A DNA stretch of 64,000 nucleotides from Rhizobium sp. CF080. GTDB lineage: Bacteria; Pseudomonadota; Alphaproteobacteria; Rhizobiales; Rhizobiaceae. Below the pieces are notes generated by a model. The model did no database searches. It was not told where the DNA came from and saw nothing but the letters and a program-made list of their open reading frames with translations. The translations under genes and the position numbers were made by a program. How positions within the stretch are numbered: position 1 is the first letter of the stretch; every line of letters begins with the position of its first letter. Below, one piece after another: positions 26,286 to 35,139 of the stretch. The stretch spans positions 744,001 to 808,000 of the forward strand of contig NZ_AKKC02000004.1 of NCBI RefSeq assembly GCF_000282095.2. Reading direction: 5' to 3'.

Positions 26286-26567
26286 GCGTGTCTCCTCGAT
26301 CAAGCCTCTTATTGAGCCACGCCGCGAAGGTCGGGAGAAGGAATAAAGCTTCAATTGCGCGTGCCGAACGAAGCGAATTTTCTCTTTTTGACGGTCGGAA
26401 GGACAGATTTGCGGGTTGTCACGGCAAGTTGAGCGGCGGGGTGGCCAACTTAGAAGAGAAATTCTCCGACGCGATTTGATCCAGGAACAACTTTCCTTAG
26501 CGCCTGCGAGACGAATACCTAGATTAGGGGCAATAGATCATCTCTCCATCCCAACCGAGCGTCTTCC

Positions 26568-27887
26568 ATGGCAAAATCCCTGCACCTCACCGCCTTCATG
26601 CGTCCCGTCAGCCTGCATACCGGTGCCTGGCGTTATCCCGGCGCCTATCCGGATGCCAATTTCAATTTCGGGCACATCAAGTCCTTCATCCAGAAACTGG
26701 AAGCGGCGAAATTCGACGCCTTCTTCATGGCCGACCACCTGGCCGTGCTGAACATGCCGGTGGAAGCCCTGAAGCGCAGCCACACCGTGACGTCGTTCGA
26801 GCCGTTTACACTTTTGTCGGCGCTGGCCGCCGTCACGGAGAAGATCGGACTTGCGGCGACCGCCTCGACCACGTTCGACGAGCCCTATCACATCGCCCGC
26901 CGGTTCGCCTCGCTCGACCATATCAGCAACGGCCGCGCCGCCTGGAACATCGTCACCACGTCCAATCCGGATTCCGCCCGCAATTTCGGCCTCGACGAAC
27001 ATGTCGAGCACGGCGAGCGCTACAAGCGGGCGCGCGAGTTCTATGACGTCGTGACCGGGCTGTGGGACAGCTTTGCCGATGACGCCTTCATCCGCGATCA
27101 GCAAAGCGGCATCTTCTTCGATCCCGACAAGATGCACGTGCTCGACCATAAGGGCGAAGAACTCAGCGTCCGCGGGCCACTCAATATCGCCCGCCCGGTG
27201 CAGGGTTGGCCGGTGATCGTGCAGGCGGGGCAGTCGGAGCCGGGACGCCAGCTTGCGGCCGAGACCGCCGAACTGGTCTTCTGTTCGCCGCGTGATCTCA
27301 CCGCCGCCAAGGCGCTTTACGCCGATATCAAGGGCCGGATGGGCGCCGCAGGGCGCAATCCCGAGCATCTGAAGATCCTGCCCGCTGCTTTCATCGTCGT
27401 CGGCGATACGATCGAGGAGGCGAAGGCCAAGCGGGCGAAACTCGACAGCCTCGTGCACTACGACAGCGCCATCGCCTCCCTGTCGATTGCGCTCGGCCAC
27501 GACGCGTCCGGTTTCGATCCGGACGGTCCGCTGCCGGACATTCCGGAAACCAATGCGAGCAAGTCCGGCCGTGCCCAGGTCCTGAAACTCGCCGAACAGG
27601 AAAAACTGACGGTGCGCCAGCTCGCCCAGCGTTATGGCGGTTATTCCGGCCTGGCCTTCGTCGGCACGCCCGAAACCATTGCCGACGACATGCAGGCCTG
27701 GCTTTCGGAAGAGGCGAGCGACGGGTTTACGGTGGTGTTCCCTTCCCTACCGCAGGGCCTGGACGACGTGACACAGCGGCTTGTCCCCGAACTCCAGCGC
27801 CGGGGCATCTTCCGTAAAGACTACGAGGGAACGACGCTTCGTGACCATTTCGGCCTGCCGCGGCCCGTCAACCGCTTCTTCGCATGA
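26568..27887 (+). CDS. NtaA/SnaA/DszA-family flavin-dependent monooxygenase
   Basis: 439-residue bacterial-luciferase-fold enzyme of the FMNH2-dependent NtaA/SnaA/SoxA/DszA family. Landmarks are LHLTAFMRPVSLHTGAWRYP, FDAFFMADHLAVL, TFDEPYHIARRFASLDHISN, GRAAWNIVTTSNPDSARNFG, GWPVIVQAGQSEPGRQLAAE and a C-terminal GLAFVGTPETIADDMQ. Such enzymes oxidise aminopolycarboxylates or sulfones and other organosulfur compounds. It lies next to an SfnB-like gene and a cysteine-bearing Rrf2 regulator, which favours a sulfur substrate. Confidence 0.92.
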   Translation: MAKSLHLTAFMRPVSLHTGAWRYPGAYPDANFNFGHIKSFIQKLEAAKFDAFFMADHLAVLNMPVEALKRSHTVTSFEPFTLLSALAAVTEKIGLAATASTTFDEPYHIARRFASLDHISNGRAAWNIVTTSNPDSARNFGLDEHVEHGERYKRAREFYDVVTGLWDSFADDAFIRDQQSGIFFDPDKMHVLDHKGEELSVRGPLNIARPVQGWPVIVQAGQSEPGRQLAAETAELVFCSPRDLTAAKALYADIKGRMGAAGRNPEHLKILPAAFIVVGDTIEEAKAKRAKLDSLVHYDSAIASLSIALGHDASGFDPDGPLPDIPETNASKSGRAQVLKLAEQEKLTVRQLAQRYGGYSGLAFVGTPETIADDMQAWLSEEASDGFTVVFPSLPQGLDDVTQRLVPELQRRGIFRKDYEGTTLRDHFGLPRPVNRFFA

Positions 27888-27950
27888 AGGGAAACGGGAA
27901 CCCTTGCAAAGATCGTCATTTCGCCAACTGCCACATTCCGGACATAATAG

Positions 27951-27979
27951 TTTCAAATGTGTCAATGAATTAGTATAGG
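27951..27979 (+). promoter_or_regulatory. Possible promoter of the small 28061 gene
   Basis: TTTCAA (27951-27956) and TATAGG (27974-27979) are 17 bp apart in an unusually A+T-rich stretch, about 80 bp upstream of the small gene. No operator is evident. Confidence 0.35.
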
Positions 27980-28060
27980 GTTTTGATAGACTACGTTGAC
28001 CCGAACGGCGTTTGGCCCGAAAGTTGGGATGCGTGGTGTTCAACCAACTGGAGGCTGACG

Positions 28061-28252
28061 ATGATCGCTGGTGGCTTATCCCTGTTTGGATTTGATCTGT
28101 TCGGACTGACCCGTCGCGTGCCGGGCAAGGTGGACGCGGAAAACGCTGAACCCAAGACGTTCGAAAAGGTGCGCGAGGATCGTGACGAAAACCGTGATCC
28201 CGATCGCGAACATTCGGAAAGCTTCTTCTGGGGCATGTATCCTGTCTATTGA
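28061..28252 (+). CDS. Small hypothetical protein, 63 residues
   Basis: ATG 28061 has GGAGG 6 bp upstream and opens a 63-residue frame. A short hydrophobic start (MIAGGLSLFGFDLFGL) is followed by a strongly charged middle (KVREDRDENRDPDREHSE) and an aromatic tail (FFWGMYPVY). An in-frame TTG at 27983 could extend it to 89 residues but lacks a ribosome site. I do not recognise it. It has its own candidate promoter and is closed by a strong hairpin terminator, which supports a real transcript. Confidence 0.55.
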   Translation: MIAGGLSLFGFDLFGLTRRVPGKVDAENAEPKTFEKVREDRDENRDPDREHSESFFWGMYPVY

Positions 28253-28297
28253 GACGAGGCGCATTTCGCGCAACGCGAAGAGCCCGAAAGACATGAC

Positions 28298-28338
28298 AAG
28301 GCCGGCGAAGCGATCCGCTCCGCCGGCCTTTTCATTTT
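28298..28338. terminator. Bidirectional rho-independent terminator
   Basis: AAGGCCGGCG (28298-28307) pairs perfectly with CGCCGGCCTT (28321-28330). The loop can extend the stem with AGCG/CGCT around ATC. A T-rich run follows on the plus strand (TTTTCATTTT) and an A-containing stretch precedes it, so it can end the small plus-strand gene and the minus-strand peroxiredoxin gene that converge here. Confidence 0.88.
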
Positions 28339-28350
28339 AGCCAGCTGATA

Positions 28351-29010
28351 TCAGGCGGCAGGCTGCTTGGTCTTGCGCAGATAGGGCAGGACCGTGTCGA
28401 ACGAACCGAAGCGGGTGATCGCGTCCTCGTTGGAAACTGCGGCGGTGATGATCACGTCCTCGCCCTGCTTCCAGTTGGCCGGCGTCGCCACCTGATGCTT
28501 GGCGGTGAGCTGGATCGAGTCGATTGCTCGCAGGATCTCGTTGAAGTTACGGCCGGTCGTCATCGGGTAGGTGAGGATCAGCTTGATCTTCTTGTCCGGG
28601 CCAATGACGTAGACCGAGCGGACCGTCGCATTGTCGGCAGGCGTGCGGCCTTCCGAGGAGGCACCCGCTGCGGCAGGCAGCATGTCGTAGAGCTTGGCGA
28701 CGTTGAGGTCCCGGTCACCGATCAGCGGATATTCGACGTCGAAACCGGTCGCCGTCTTGATGTCGTCCTTCCACTTGCCGTGACTTTCGACCGGATCGAC
28801 GGAGATGCCGATGATCTTGACGCCCCGCTTTTGGAATTCGCCCTCAAGGCCGGCCATGGCGCCGAGCTCGGTCGTGCAGACCGGCGTGAAATTCTTCGGA
28901 TGGGAAAACAGCACTGCCCAGCCATTGCCGATCCAGTCGTGAAAATGAATCGTCCCTTGCGTGGTTTCGGCGCTGAAATCCGGTGCGATGTCGTTGATGC
29001 GAAGGCTCAT
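28351..29010 (-). CDS. 1-Cys peroxiredoxin (Prx6/LsfA type)
   Basis: 219-residue peroxiredoxin that reduces hydrogen peroxide and organic hydroperoxides. The peroxidatic site is HPKNFTPVCTTELGAMAGL with the PxxxT/SxxC pattern; GRNFNEILRAIDSIQLT and the extended C-terminal domain (TPANWKQGEDVIITAAVSNE) are those of the Prx6 class rather than AhpC. LsfA of Pseudomonas, a member of this class, rises under sulfur limitation, which fits the neighbouring organosulfur genes. A GST gene lies 62 bp upstream on the same strand. Confidence 0.93.
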   Translation of the reverse strand: MSLRINDIAPDFSAETTQGTIHFHDWIGNGWAVLFSHPKNFTPVCTTELGAMAGLEGEFQKRGVKIIGISVDPVESHGKWKDDIKTATGFDVEYPLIGDRDLNVAKLYDMLPAAAGASSEGRTPADNATVRSVYVIGPDKKIKLILTYPMTTGRNFNEILRAIDSIQLTAKHQVATPANWKQGEDVIITAAVSNEDAITRFGSFDTVLPYLRKTKQPAA

Positions 29011-29072
29011 GTGTCTGCTCCCTTGAATGGTTATCTGTCGTATTTGAAGCGATCGGAATCTGGGGCCGCCGA

Positions 29073-29795
29073 CTAGTCGGCGACCGGGATTGCCCGTTGA
29101 TTATAGAGGATCTTGCGGATCCGCGCCTGCTCTTCCGGCGGCAGCTTGGTATTGTCGACAGCGAGGTCCGCGCCGACGGCAAGCCCGCGCTGGACGCCCG
29201 GCCGCGCGCTCAGCTCGTCAAACCAGCGCTTGAAATGCTTGAACTCGTTGATGTCCTGGCCCTGCGCCTGCCAGCCCACCGTCCACGGATAGCTGATGAT
29301 GTCGGCAATCGTGAACTCGTCGCCAGCCAGGTAAGGCCGGTCGCGCAGCCGCATGTTGAGGACGCCGTAGAGCCGGTTAGCCTCGTCGGTGAAGCGGCGC
29401 ACCGCGTAGGACTGGTCGCCTTCGCGATCACCCAGGCGACGGAAATGTCCGGCTTCTCCGAGCTTTGGCCCCTGGTTTGCCATCTGCCAGATGACCCATT
29501 GGGTCACCTCGTATTTGGTGCGCAGGTCCTGCGGCCAGAGCTTGCCGGTCTTTTCGGCGAGATAGAAGAGGATGGCGCCAGATTCGAACACGCTGATCGG
29601 CGCACCGCCGCCGGCCGGTTCATGGTCGACAATTGCCGGCATGCGGTGATTGGGATTGATCCTCAGGAATTCCGGCTTGAACTGGTCACCACGGGAAATC
29701 TGCACCGGGATCAGTTTGTAGGGCGTGCCGGTTTCTTCCAGGAAAATGGACACTTTCTTGCCGTTGGGCGTCGGCCAGTAGTGAAGATCGATCAT
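29073..29795 (-). CDS. Glutathione S-transferase family protein (YfcG/Ure2p-like)
   Basis: 240-residue GST. The N-terminal domain begins IDLHYWPTPNGKKVSIFLEE with the TPNGKKV motif of YfcG/Nu-class enzymes, which act as glutathione-dependent disulfide reductases or peroxidases. FRINPNHRMPAIVDHEP-like sequence gives the cis-Pro, and FESGAILFYLAEKTG completes the glutathione site. The C-terminal domain has YLAGDEFTIADIISYPW. It is upstream of, and probably co-transcribed with, the peroxiredoxin, so a shared peroxide or thiol-stress role is likely. Confidence 0.92.
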   Translation of the reverse strand: MIDLHYWPTPNGKKVSIFLEETGTPYKLIPVQISRGDQFKPEFLRINPNHRMPAIVDHEPAGGGAPISVFESGAILFYLAEKTGKLWPQDLRTKYEVTQWVIWQMANQGPKLGEAGHFRRLGDREGDQSYAVRRFTDEANRLYGVLNMRLRDRPYLAGDEFTIADIISYPWTVGWQAQGQDINEFKHFKRWFDELSARPGVQRGLAVGADLAVDNTKLPPEEQARIRKILYNQRAIPVAD

Positions 29796-29954
29796 TCGAA
29801 GCTCCGGGACATTTCCATTCGCAATGGCAGGATACTATCCTCTTCCCAAGCGAAGGCCGACTTCGTTTGTTCCAAAATGCCGGCGCGAAAGAGTGTAGCT
29901 TTCCAAATGATGCAGGATTTCAGCGCGTTCCATCATCCGCGGCGCGAGTGAACG

Positions 29955-30734
29955 TCAGCGGCGGTAGCCGAGTGCCCGGCTGATATCGTCCGCAGCACTC
30001 CGGACCATCAGCAGAAAGCCTTCGCGTTGCTCATTGTAGCGCACGGTCGGAACGCCGAGATTAAGCGCGGCGACGATCGCGCCGTTGCCGTCGAAGATCG
30101 GCGCGGCAATGCCGGTCGAGCCGGTGACGAATTCCTGGTCGTTCAGTGCGTAGCCATCCCGGCGAATCTTTACGAGCATCTCGCGGATGCGCTCGATATC
30201 GGTCACCGTATAGCGGGTATAGGAGAGGAGCTGGACGCGGGAGAGATAGTGCTCCAGTGCCTCCTTCGGCGTGAAGGCGAGCAGCACGCGGCCGGTCGCG
30301 GTGCAATAGGCGGCGATCGCTGCGTCAAGGTTGACGTCATAACGAACCCGATGCCGGCTGACACACTTCGCCAGCCGTCTTATGTCGCAATGGGCGTTCA
30401 TGGTTGCGAGCAGGATGGTCTCGCCGGACTCGTCGCGCAGCTTTTCCATGAACGGTTTTGCCACCACGACCAGCGGCTCTTCATGGCGCCTGAACGGAAA
30501 GCCATGCCGGCTCGCCTCGACCAGCATGTAGCGGCCGGCATCGTCCTGAACCACATGGCCACGGGCAGCCAGCGTCTGGACGAGGCCGTGGGCGCTGCTT
30601 TTCGGGAAAGAAAGATCGCGCACGATCTGGGCCAGTGGCACTGCTTCCCGGCGGGAAGCCATATATTCCAGGAGATCGAGAATCCGGCCGGCGCTTTTGA
30701 TTTCGGAGTTCATATATGTGAACGAAACCCCCAT
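29955..30734 (-). CDS. IclR-family transcriptional regulator
   Basis: 259-residue regulator. The N-terminal winged helix reads AGRILDLLEYMASRREAVPL, FPKSSAHGLVQTLAARGHV. The C-terminal effector domain has ETILLATMNAHCDIRRLAK, AIAAYCTATGRVLLAFTP and GSTGIAAPIFDGNGAIVAALNLGVP. Two ATG starts are possible, 30734 and 30713 (MNSEIKSAG); neither has a strong ribosome site. It is divergent from the deacetylase/dipeptide-transporter operon, with 78 bp between them, and is its probable regulator. Confidence 0.92.
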   Translation of the reverse strand: MGVSFTYMNSEIKSAGRILDLLEYMASRREAVPLAQIVRDLSFPKSSAHGLVQTLAARGHVVQDDAGRYMLVEASRHGFPFRRHEEPLVVVAKPFMEKLRDESGETILLATMNAHCDIRRLAKCVSRHRVRYDVNLDAAIAAYCTATGRVLLAFTPKEALEHYLSRVQLLSYTRYTVTDIERIREMLVKIRRDGYALNDQEFVTGSTGIAAPIFDGNGAIVAALNLGVPTVRYNEQREGFLLMVRSAADDISRALGYRR

Positions 30735-30780
30735 TGATGGTTATCGGATCGGCTCATAACAATTCTGCCTAGAAAGCAGC

Positions 30781-30798
30781 CACTCACATTTTCGAGTG
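30781..30798. promoter_or_regulatory. Possible operator in the IclR/deacetylase divergent region
   Basis: CACTC (30781-30785) and GAGTG (30794-30798) form an inverted repeat with an 8-bp A+T-rich spacer, 14 bp before the plus-strand start codon. The position suits control of the operon by the divergently encoded IclR protein, but the repeat is short. Confidence 0.3.
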
Positions 30799-30812
30799 TC
30801 GCGCTGATAAGG

Positions 30813-31760
30813 ATGAACGATCTCATGAATGCGCCGAATAAGCAAAACGATGCCTCCGAACCTTGGACCTGGCCGGATAGTGTCTGGCAGCAAAAGGTTC
30901 AGAAGGTGCGTGCCGGGCGTAGCCTGAGACCGGCGAAATGGAAAAACGGCGCGCGCATGGCGGTGGCATTGTCCTTCGATTCCGATCACGAGACGATGGA
31001 ACTGAAGAATGGCGGCATATCCTTTGGCAAGATGAGTCAGGGCCAGTATGGTGCACGCTCCGGCATGCCGCGCATTCTGAGCCTTTTGGAAAAGTATTCC
31101 GTGCCGGCCTCCTTCTTCATGCCGGCCGTCTCGGCGATGATCAATGCTGAGGAAGTGAGGACCGTCGTCTCTGCCGGCCATGAACTCGGCATCCATAGCT
31201 GGATCCACGAATTCAATTCCCGCCTCGACGAAGAAACGGAACGCGATCTGGCGCTGCGCGCCGCAGACGTTCTGGAAAAGCTTTCCGGCACACGGCCGGT
31301 CGGCATGCGCACAGCATCCTGGGATTTCAGTCCCTTTACGCTGAAGATCGCCCGCGAGATGGGCCTGCTCTATGATTCCTCGCTGATGGCCGACGAAGAG
31401 CCCTACGAGCTTCTGGAAGACGGCGAACCGACCGGCATGGTCGAAATCCCGGTCGAATGGATCCGCGACGACGCGCCTTATGTGGCGATGGACCGGATGA
31501 CCGGCGCGCGACCCTATGGCGGCCCTGCCATGGTGCTCGACATCTTCGCCCGTGAACTCGAAGTCGCGTGGGAAGAGAGCGGGTTGTTCCAGCTCACCAT
31601 GCACCCGCATCACGTCGGCCACCGTTCACGCATCTTCATCCTGGAGGAGATCATTCGGCTCGCCAAGTCGAAGGGCGACGTCTGGTTCTGCACCCATGCA
31701 GAACTGGCGCGCTACTGTGCCGACGAGGCCGGGCTAAAGACCGCCGAGAAGGCGGCGTAA
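30813..31760 (+). CDS. Polysaccharide deacetylase (CE4/NodB-fold) family protein, PuuE-like
   Basis: 315-residue CE4-fold hydrolase. The catalytic Asp is in ALSFDSDHETMEL and the metal-binding His pair in HSWIHEFNSRLDEE; later motifs are RTASWDFSPFTLKIAREMG and LTMHPHHVGHRSR. There is no signal peptide, and relatives lacking one act on small cytosolic N-acyl or ureido compounds (as in PuuE allantoinases) rather than on polysaccharide. It leads an operon with a dipeptide-type importer and a penicillin-acylase-family amidase, so an N-acylated or formylated imported compound is a fair guess. Confidence 0.88.
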   Translation: MNDLMNAPNKQNDASEPWTWPDSVWQQKVQKVRAGRSLRPAKWKNGARMAVALSFDSDHETMELKNGGISFGKMSQGQYGARSGMPRILSLLEKYSVPASFFMPAVSAMINAEEVRTVVSAGHELGIHSWIHEFNSRLDEETERDLALRAADVLEKLSGTRPVGMRTASWDFSPFTLKIAREMGLLYDSSLMADEEPYELLEDGEPTGMVEIPVEWIRDDAPYVAMDRMTGARPYGGPAMVLDIFARELEVAWEESGLFQLTMHPHHVGHRSRIFILEEIIRLAKSKGDVWFCTHAELARYCADEAGLKTAEKAA

Positions 31761-31803
31761 GCCGTTCTTGAATACAGCAGCAACAACAATGAGGGTAAGG
31801 AAC

Positions 31804-33297
31804 ATGTCTGCCAGAATAGCCTCCATCGCCGCCGTGCTGTTGGCGCTCACCGCGTCGACTGCGCTTGCGCAAACCAAGGATACGCTGACTATCGATCTGC
31901 CGAACGATGCGGCAACGCTCGATCCGCATCTGCAGTGGAATACCGACAGCTACTCGATCTACCGCAATATCTTCGACAACCTTCTGACGCGCGACGTGAA
32001 GGGCGAGATCGTGCCGCAGATCGCCAAGTCGTGGAAATATCTCGACGACAAGACGATCGAATTCCAGATCCGCGACGACGTGACCTTCCAGGACGGCACG
32101 AAACTCACGGCCGAGGACGTCGCCTTCTCGATCAACCGCATCATCGATCCGAAGTTGAAGAGCCCCCAGCTTTCGCAGTTCGACCAGATCGCCAAGGCCG
32201 AGGCGGTGAGCCCGACCGTGGTCAAGATGACCACCAAGTCCGCCTATCCGGCGCTGCTTGCCCAGCTCGTCAAGCTCTCGATCGTGCCGAAGGCCTATGT
32301 CGAAAAGGTCGGCGACCAGGAATTCAACTTGAAGCCGCTCGGTTCAGGCCCTTACAAGATGGCCAACTGGCAGAAGGGCGTTCAGACCGAACTCGAAGCC
32401 TATGGCAGCTACTGGCGCGCCAAGCCGCCGTTCCTGAAAGTGGTCTTCCGCACCGTGCCCGACGTCTCCACCCGTATCGCAGACCTGAAGACCGGCAAGG
32501 CCGACCTCGTCCGCGACGTGCCGCCGGATCAGGCCGAAAGCATCAAGAGTGACAGCAATTCGCAGGTCCTCTCGGTTCCGACCGAGCGCATCGGCTACCT
32601 GTTCATCAATGCCCAGGGCGGCGTTACCAAGGATGTCCGCGTCCGCCAGGCGATCGCCTATGCGATCGACCGCCAGGCGCTCGTCGAGGCGCTGCTCGAA
32701 GGCTACGGCAAGCCGGTGGAAGTGCTCGGGGCCGAACCAGTCTTCGGCTACACCGACAAGGTCAAGGGATACGAGTACAATCTCGACAAGGCGAAGGAAC
32801 TGGTGAAGGCCGCCGGTGCCGAAGGCGCGACCGTCGAATTCCTCACCTCGCCCGCCTATAGCCGCGCGACCGTCGAAGCCATCCAGCAGATGGTCAACGA
32901 AGCCGGCCTCAAGGTGGAGATCTCCTCCAGCGACCAGGCGACCTTCCTCAAGCGCCGCCAGGGCGATCCGGCCAATGCCGGAGGACTTGCCTTCGGTGCA
33001 TGGTCCTGCGCCTGCCAGGACGTCGACGGCGTGATCTTCCCGCTGTTCCGCACCGGCAGCATCTGGGCCAAGTATTCGAACCCGAAGTTCGATGAGGCGG
33101 TAGACAAGGCGCGCGTCATCCTCGACCAGAAAGAGCGTCTGAAGCTCTACGAACAGGCGTATCAGGTCCTGAAGGACGACGTTCCGGGCATGGGCCTCTA
33201 CCAGGCCTATGCGCTCTACGGCGCAGCCAAGAAGCTGAAGTGGCAGCCGACCGCCAATGAAGCCATGTTCGTCATGGACATGAGCTGGCAGCAGTAA
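31804..33297 (+). CDS. Peptide/opine-type ABC substrate-binding protein (SBP family 5)
   Basis: 497-residue periplasmic binding protein with a signal peptide ending near ALTASTALAQT. The mature part begins DTLTIDLPNDAATLDPHLQW and holds the family 5 signature region (VPQIAKSWKYLDDKTIEFQI, then FQDGTKLTAEDVAFSINRI). The C-terminal part includes RVRQAIAYAIDRQALVEALL. I use ATG 31804, preceded by GGGTAAGG; a TTG at 31768 is less likely. It feeds the DppB/C/D/F-type importer encoded downstream. Substrate unassigned. Confidence 0.94.
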   Translation: MSARIASIAAVLLALTASTALAQTKDTLTIDLPNDAATLDPHLQWNTDSYSIYRNIFDNLLTRDVKGEIVPQIAKSWKYLDDKTIEFQIRDDVTFQDGTKLTAEDVAFSINRIIDPKLKSPQLSQFDQIAKAEAVSPTVVKMTTKSAYPALLAQLVKLSIVPKAYVEKVGDQEFNLKPLGSGPYKMANWQKGVQTELEAYGSYWRAKPPFLKVVFRTVPDVSTRIADLKTGKADLVRDVPPDQAESIKSDSNSQVLSVPTERIGYLFINAQGGVTKDVRVRQAIAYAIDRQALVEALLEGYGKPVEVLGAEPVFGYTDKVKGYEYNLDKAKELVKAAGAEGATVEFLTSPAYSRATVEAIQQMVNEAGLKVEISSSDQATFLKRRQGDPANAGGLAFGAWSCACQDVDGVIFPLFRTGSIWAKYSNPKFDEAVDKARVILDQKERLKLYEQAYQVLKDDVPGMGLYQAYALYGAAKKLKWQPTANEAMFVMDMSWQQ

Positions 33298-33316
33298 AAG
33301 ACAGGTAAGTACAACC

Positions 33317-34237
33317 ATGTTGAGATACGCCGTCGAACGTTTGATACAGGCGATCATTGCGATCTTCGGCGTTCTCACCATCGTCTTCGTCGTCATGCAT
33401 CTCTCGGGCGATCCGACCCTGCTGCTCGTGCCGCAGGACGCATCGGCCGAGATGATCGCCCAGCTGCGCAGCCAGCTCGGTTTCGACCGGCCGATCTGGG
33501 TGCAATACCTAGAGTATCTGGGCGGTCTTGCGCATTTTGACTTCGGCATTTCCGTCGTCCAGCGGGTGCCGGCATTCGATATCGTCGTTTCGCGCGTGCC
33601 CTATACGGCGATGCTCGCCGCTGGCGCGCTGGTGGTGGCGATCGGCATGGGTATCCCGGCCGGCATCATCATGGCGACCAGGCGCGGCGGCTGGCTCGAA
33701 CGGTTGCTGACGGCGATCGTCGTCACCGGCCAGAGCGTGCCGACCTTCCTCTCCGGCATCGTGCTGATCTTTTTCTTTGGCGTGACGCTGCGCTGGCTGC
33801 CGACGTCCGGCTCCGGCGATTTTGCCTCGCTGATCATGCCGTCGCTGGCGCTTGGGGCGATCTCAATGTCGACCTTCGCCCGAATGACCCGCATCTCGAT
33901 CATCGACGAACTCGGCAAGGATTATGTCAGGGCAGGGCGCGCCCGCGGCCTGTCGCTGGGTTCCGTGGTGTTCCGTCACGTGCTGCGCAATGCCGCGATC
34001 CCGGTGATCACCATCGCCGCGCTTGAAATCGGCAACCTGCTTGCTGGTGCCGTCATCGTCGAGACGGTGTTCGCCTGGCCGGGCATCGGTCAGCTCGCAA
34101 TCCAATCCATCCAGTCGCGCGACTTCCTGGTCGTCCAGGTGATCGTGCTTTTGATTTCCTTCGTTTATGTGCTGACCAGCGTGATCGCGGATTTCGTCTA
34201 CGCGCTCGTCGATCCGCGCATCCGTCTCGTTCGATAA
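33317..34237 (+). CDS. Dipeptide-type ABC transporter permease (DppB-like)
   Basis: 306-residue permease. The start MLRYAVERLIQAIIAIFGVL and the long periplasmic loop (LGFDRPIWVQYLEYLGGLAHFDFG) are typical of DppB/OppB, as are the EAA-loop region DYVRAGRARGLSLGSVVFRHV and TVFAWPGIGQLAIQSIQSRD. It follows the binding-protein gene by 19 bp. Confidence 0.94.
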   Translation: MLRYAVERLIQAIIAIFGVLTIVFVVMHLSGDPTLLLVPQDASAEMIAQLRSQLGFDRPIWVQYLEYLGGLAHFDFGISVVQRVPAFDIVVSRVPYTAMLAAGALVVAIGMGIPAGIIMATRRGGWLERLLTAIVVTGQSVPTFLSGIVLIFFFGVTLRWLPTSGSGDFASLIMPSLALGAISMSTFARMTRISIIDELGKDYVRAGRARGLSLGSVVFRHVLRNAAIPVITIAALEIGNLLAGAVIVETVFAWPGIGQLAIQSIQSRDFLVVQVIVLLISFVYVLTSVIADFVYALVDPRIRLVR

Positions 34238-34247
34238 GGAGAAGGCT

Positions 34248-35111
34248 TTGAGCACCGCCGTCCTCGCCCTCCGACAGCGCCTTCGCCGGGTCCCCATCTC
34301 GGTCGTCATCGTATCGATCATTTTCCTGGTGATCGTGCTTCTGGCGATCTTCGCGCCCTGGGTGGCCCCGGCCGACCCCAATCGTCAGAACCTGCTCGGC
34401 CGCCTTAAACCGCCGGGCTTCGAGATGCGCGGTATCACCTACTGGCTCGGCACCGACGATCTCGGCCGCGATCTGCTGTCGCGCACGCTTTACGGCGCCG
34501 GTGTCTCGCTCTCCGTCGCGGTGCTCTCCGTGGTCGTCTCGTCGCTGGTCGGCGTCACGCTCGGCATGATCGCCGGCTGGTTCCGCGGCAAGATCGAGAT
34601 CCTCATCATGCGCCTGGTCGACATCATGATGTCGATCCCGGCGATCCTGCTCGCGGTGCTCACCGTCGCGGTGCTCGGCCCCGGCTTCCTGAAGCTGGTG
34701 CTGGTGCTCGGTCTCACGCGCTGGCCGCGCTATACCCGCGTCGCCTATGCCCAGACGCTGCAGGTCGCGAACCTGCCCTTCATCAAGGCTTCGGAACTTG
34801 CGGGAGCAGGGGCGGCGCGCATTCTCTTCCATCACATCCTGCCGAATATCGCAGGCCCGGTGCTGATCGTCGCCACCGCCGAGTTCGGCCTGATGATCCT
34901 GATGGAAGCCGGCCTTTCCTTCCTCGGCCTCGGCATCCAGCCGCCGGCCTCGAGCTGGGGTTCGATCATGAGCGTCGGCCGTCAATATATCGAGCGGGCC
35001 TGGTGGATCGTCGCCTTTCCGGGCGCTTGTCTCTTCCTGCTCGTCTTTTCCGTCAACGTGCTTGGCGACTGGTTGCGAGACCAGCTCGACCCACGTTCCC
35101 GCACCCGTTGA
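34248..35111 (+). CDS. Dipeptide-type ABC transporter permease (DppC-like)
   Basis: 287-residue partner permease. It has an N-terminal helix (VVIVSIIFLVIVLLAIFAPW), the DppC motif YWLGTDDLGRDLLSRTLYGA, and an EAA loop (IKASELAGAGAARILFHHIL) followed by EAGLSFLGLGIQPPASSWG. The start codon is TTG 34248 with AAGGAGAAG upstream; no ATG is better placed. It is 10 bp downstream of the DppB-like gene. Confidence 0.93.
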   Translation: MSTAVLALRQRLRRVPISVVIVSIIFLVIVLLAIFAPWVAPADPNRQNLLGRLKPPGFEMRGITYWLGTDDLGRDLLSRTLYGAGVSLSVAVLSVVVSSLVGVTLGMIAGWFRGKIEILIMRLVDIMMSIPAILLAVLTVAVLGPGFLKLVLVLGLTRWPRYTRVAYAQTLQVANLPFIKASELAGAGAARILFHHILPNIAGPVLIVATAEFGLMILMEAGLSFLGLGIQPPASSWGSIMSVGRQYIERAWWIVAFPGACLFLLVFSVNVLGDWLRDQLDPRSRTR

Positions 35112-35139
35112 GTCTTTTGGCGCATTAAGGTTTTAAGTC

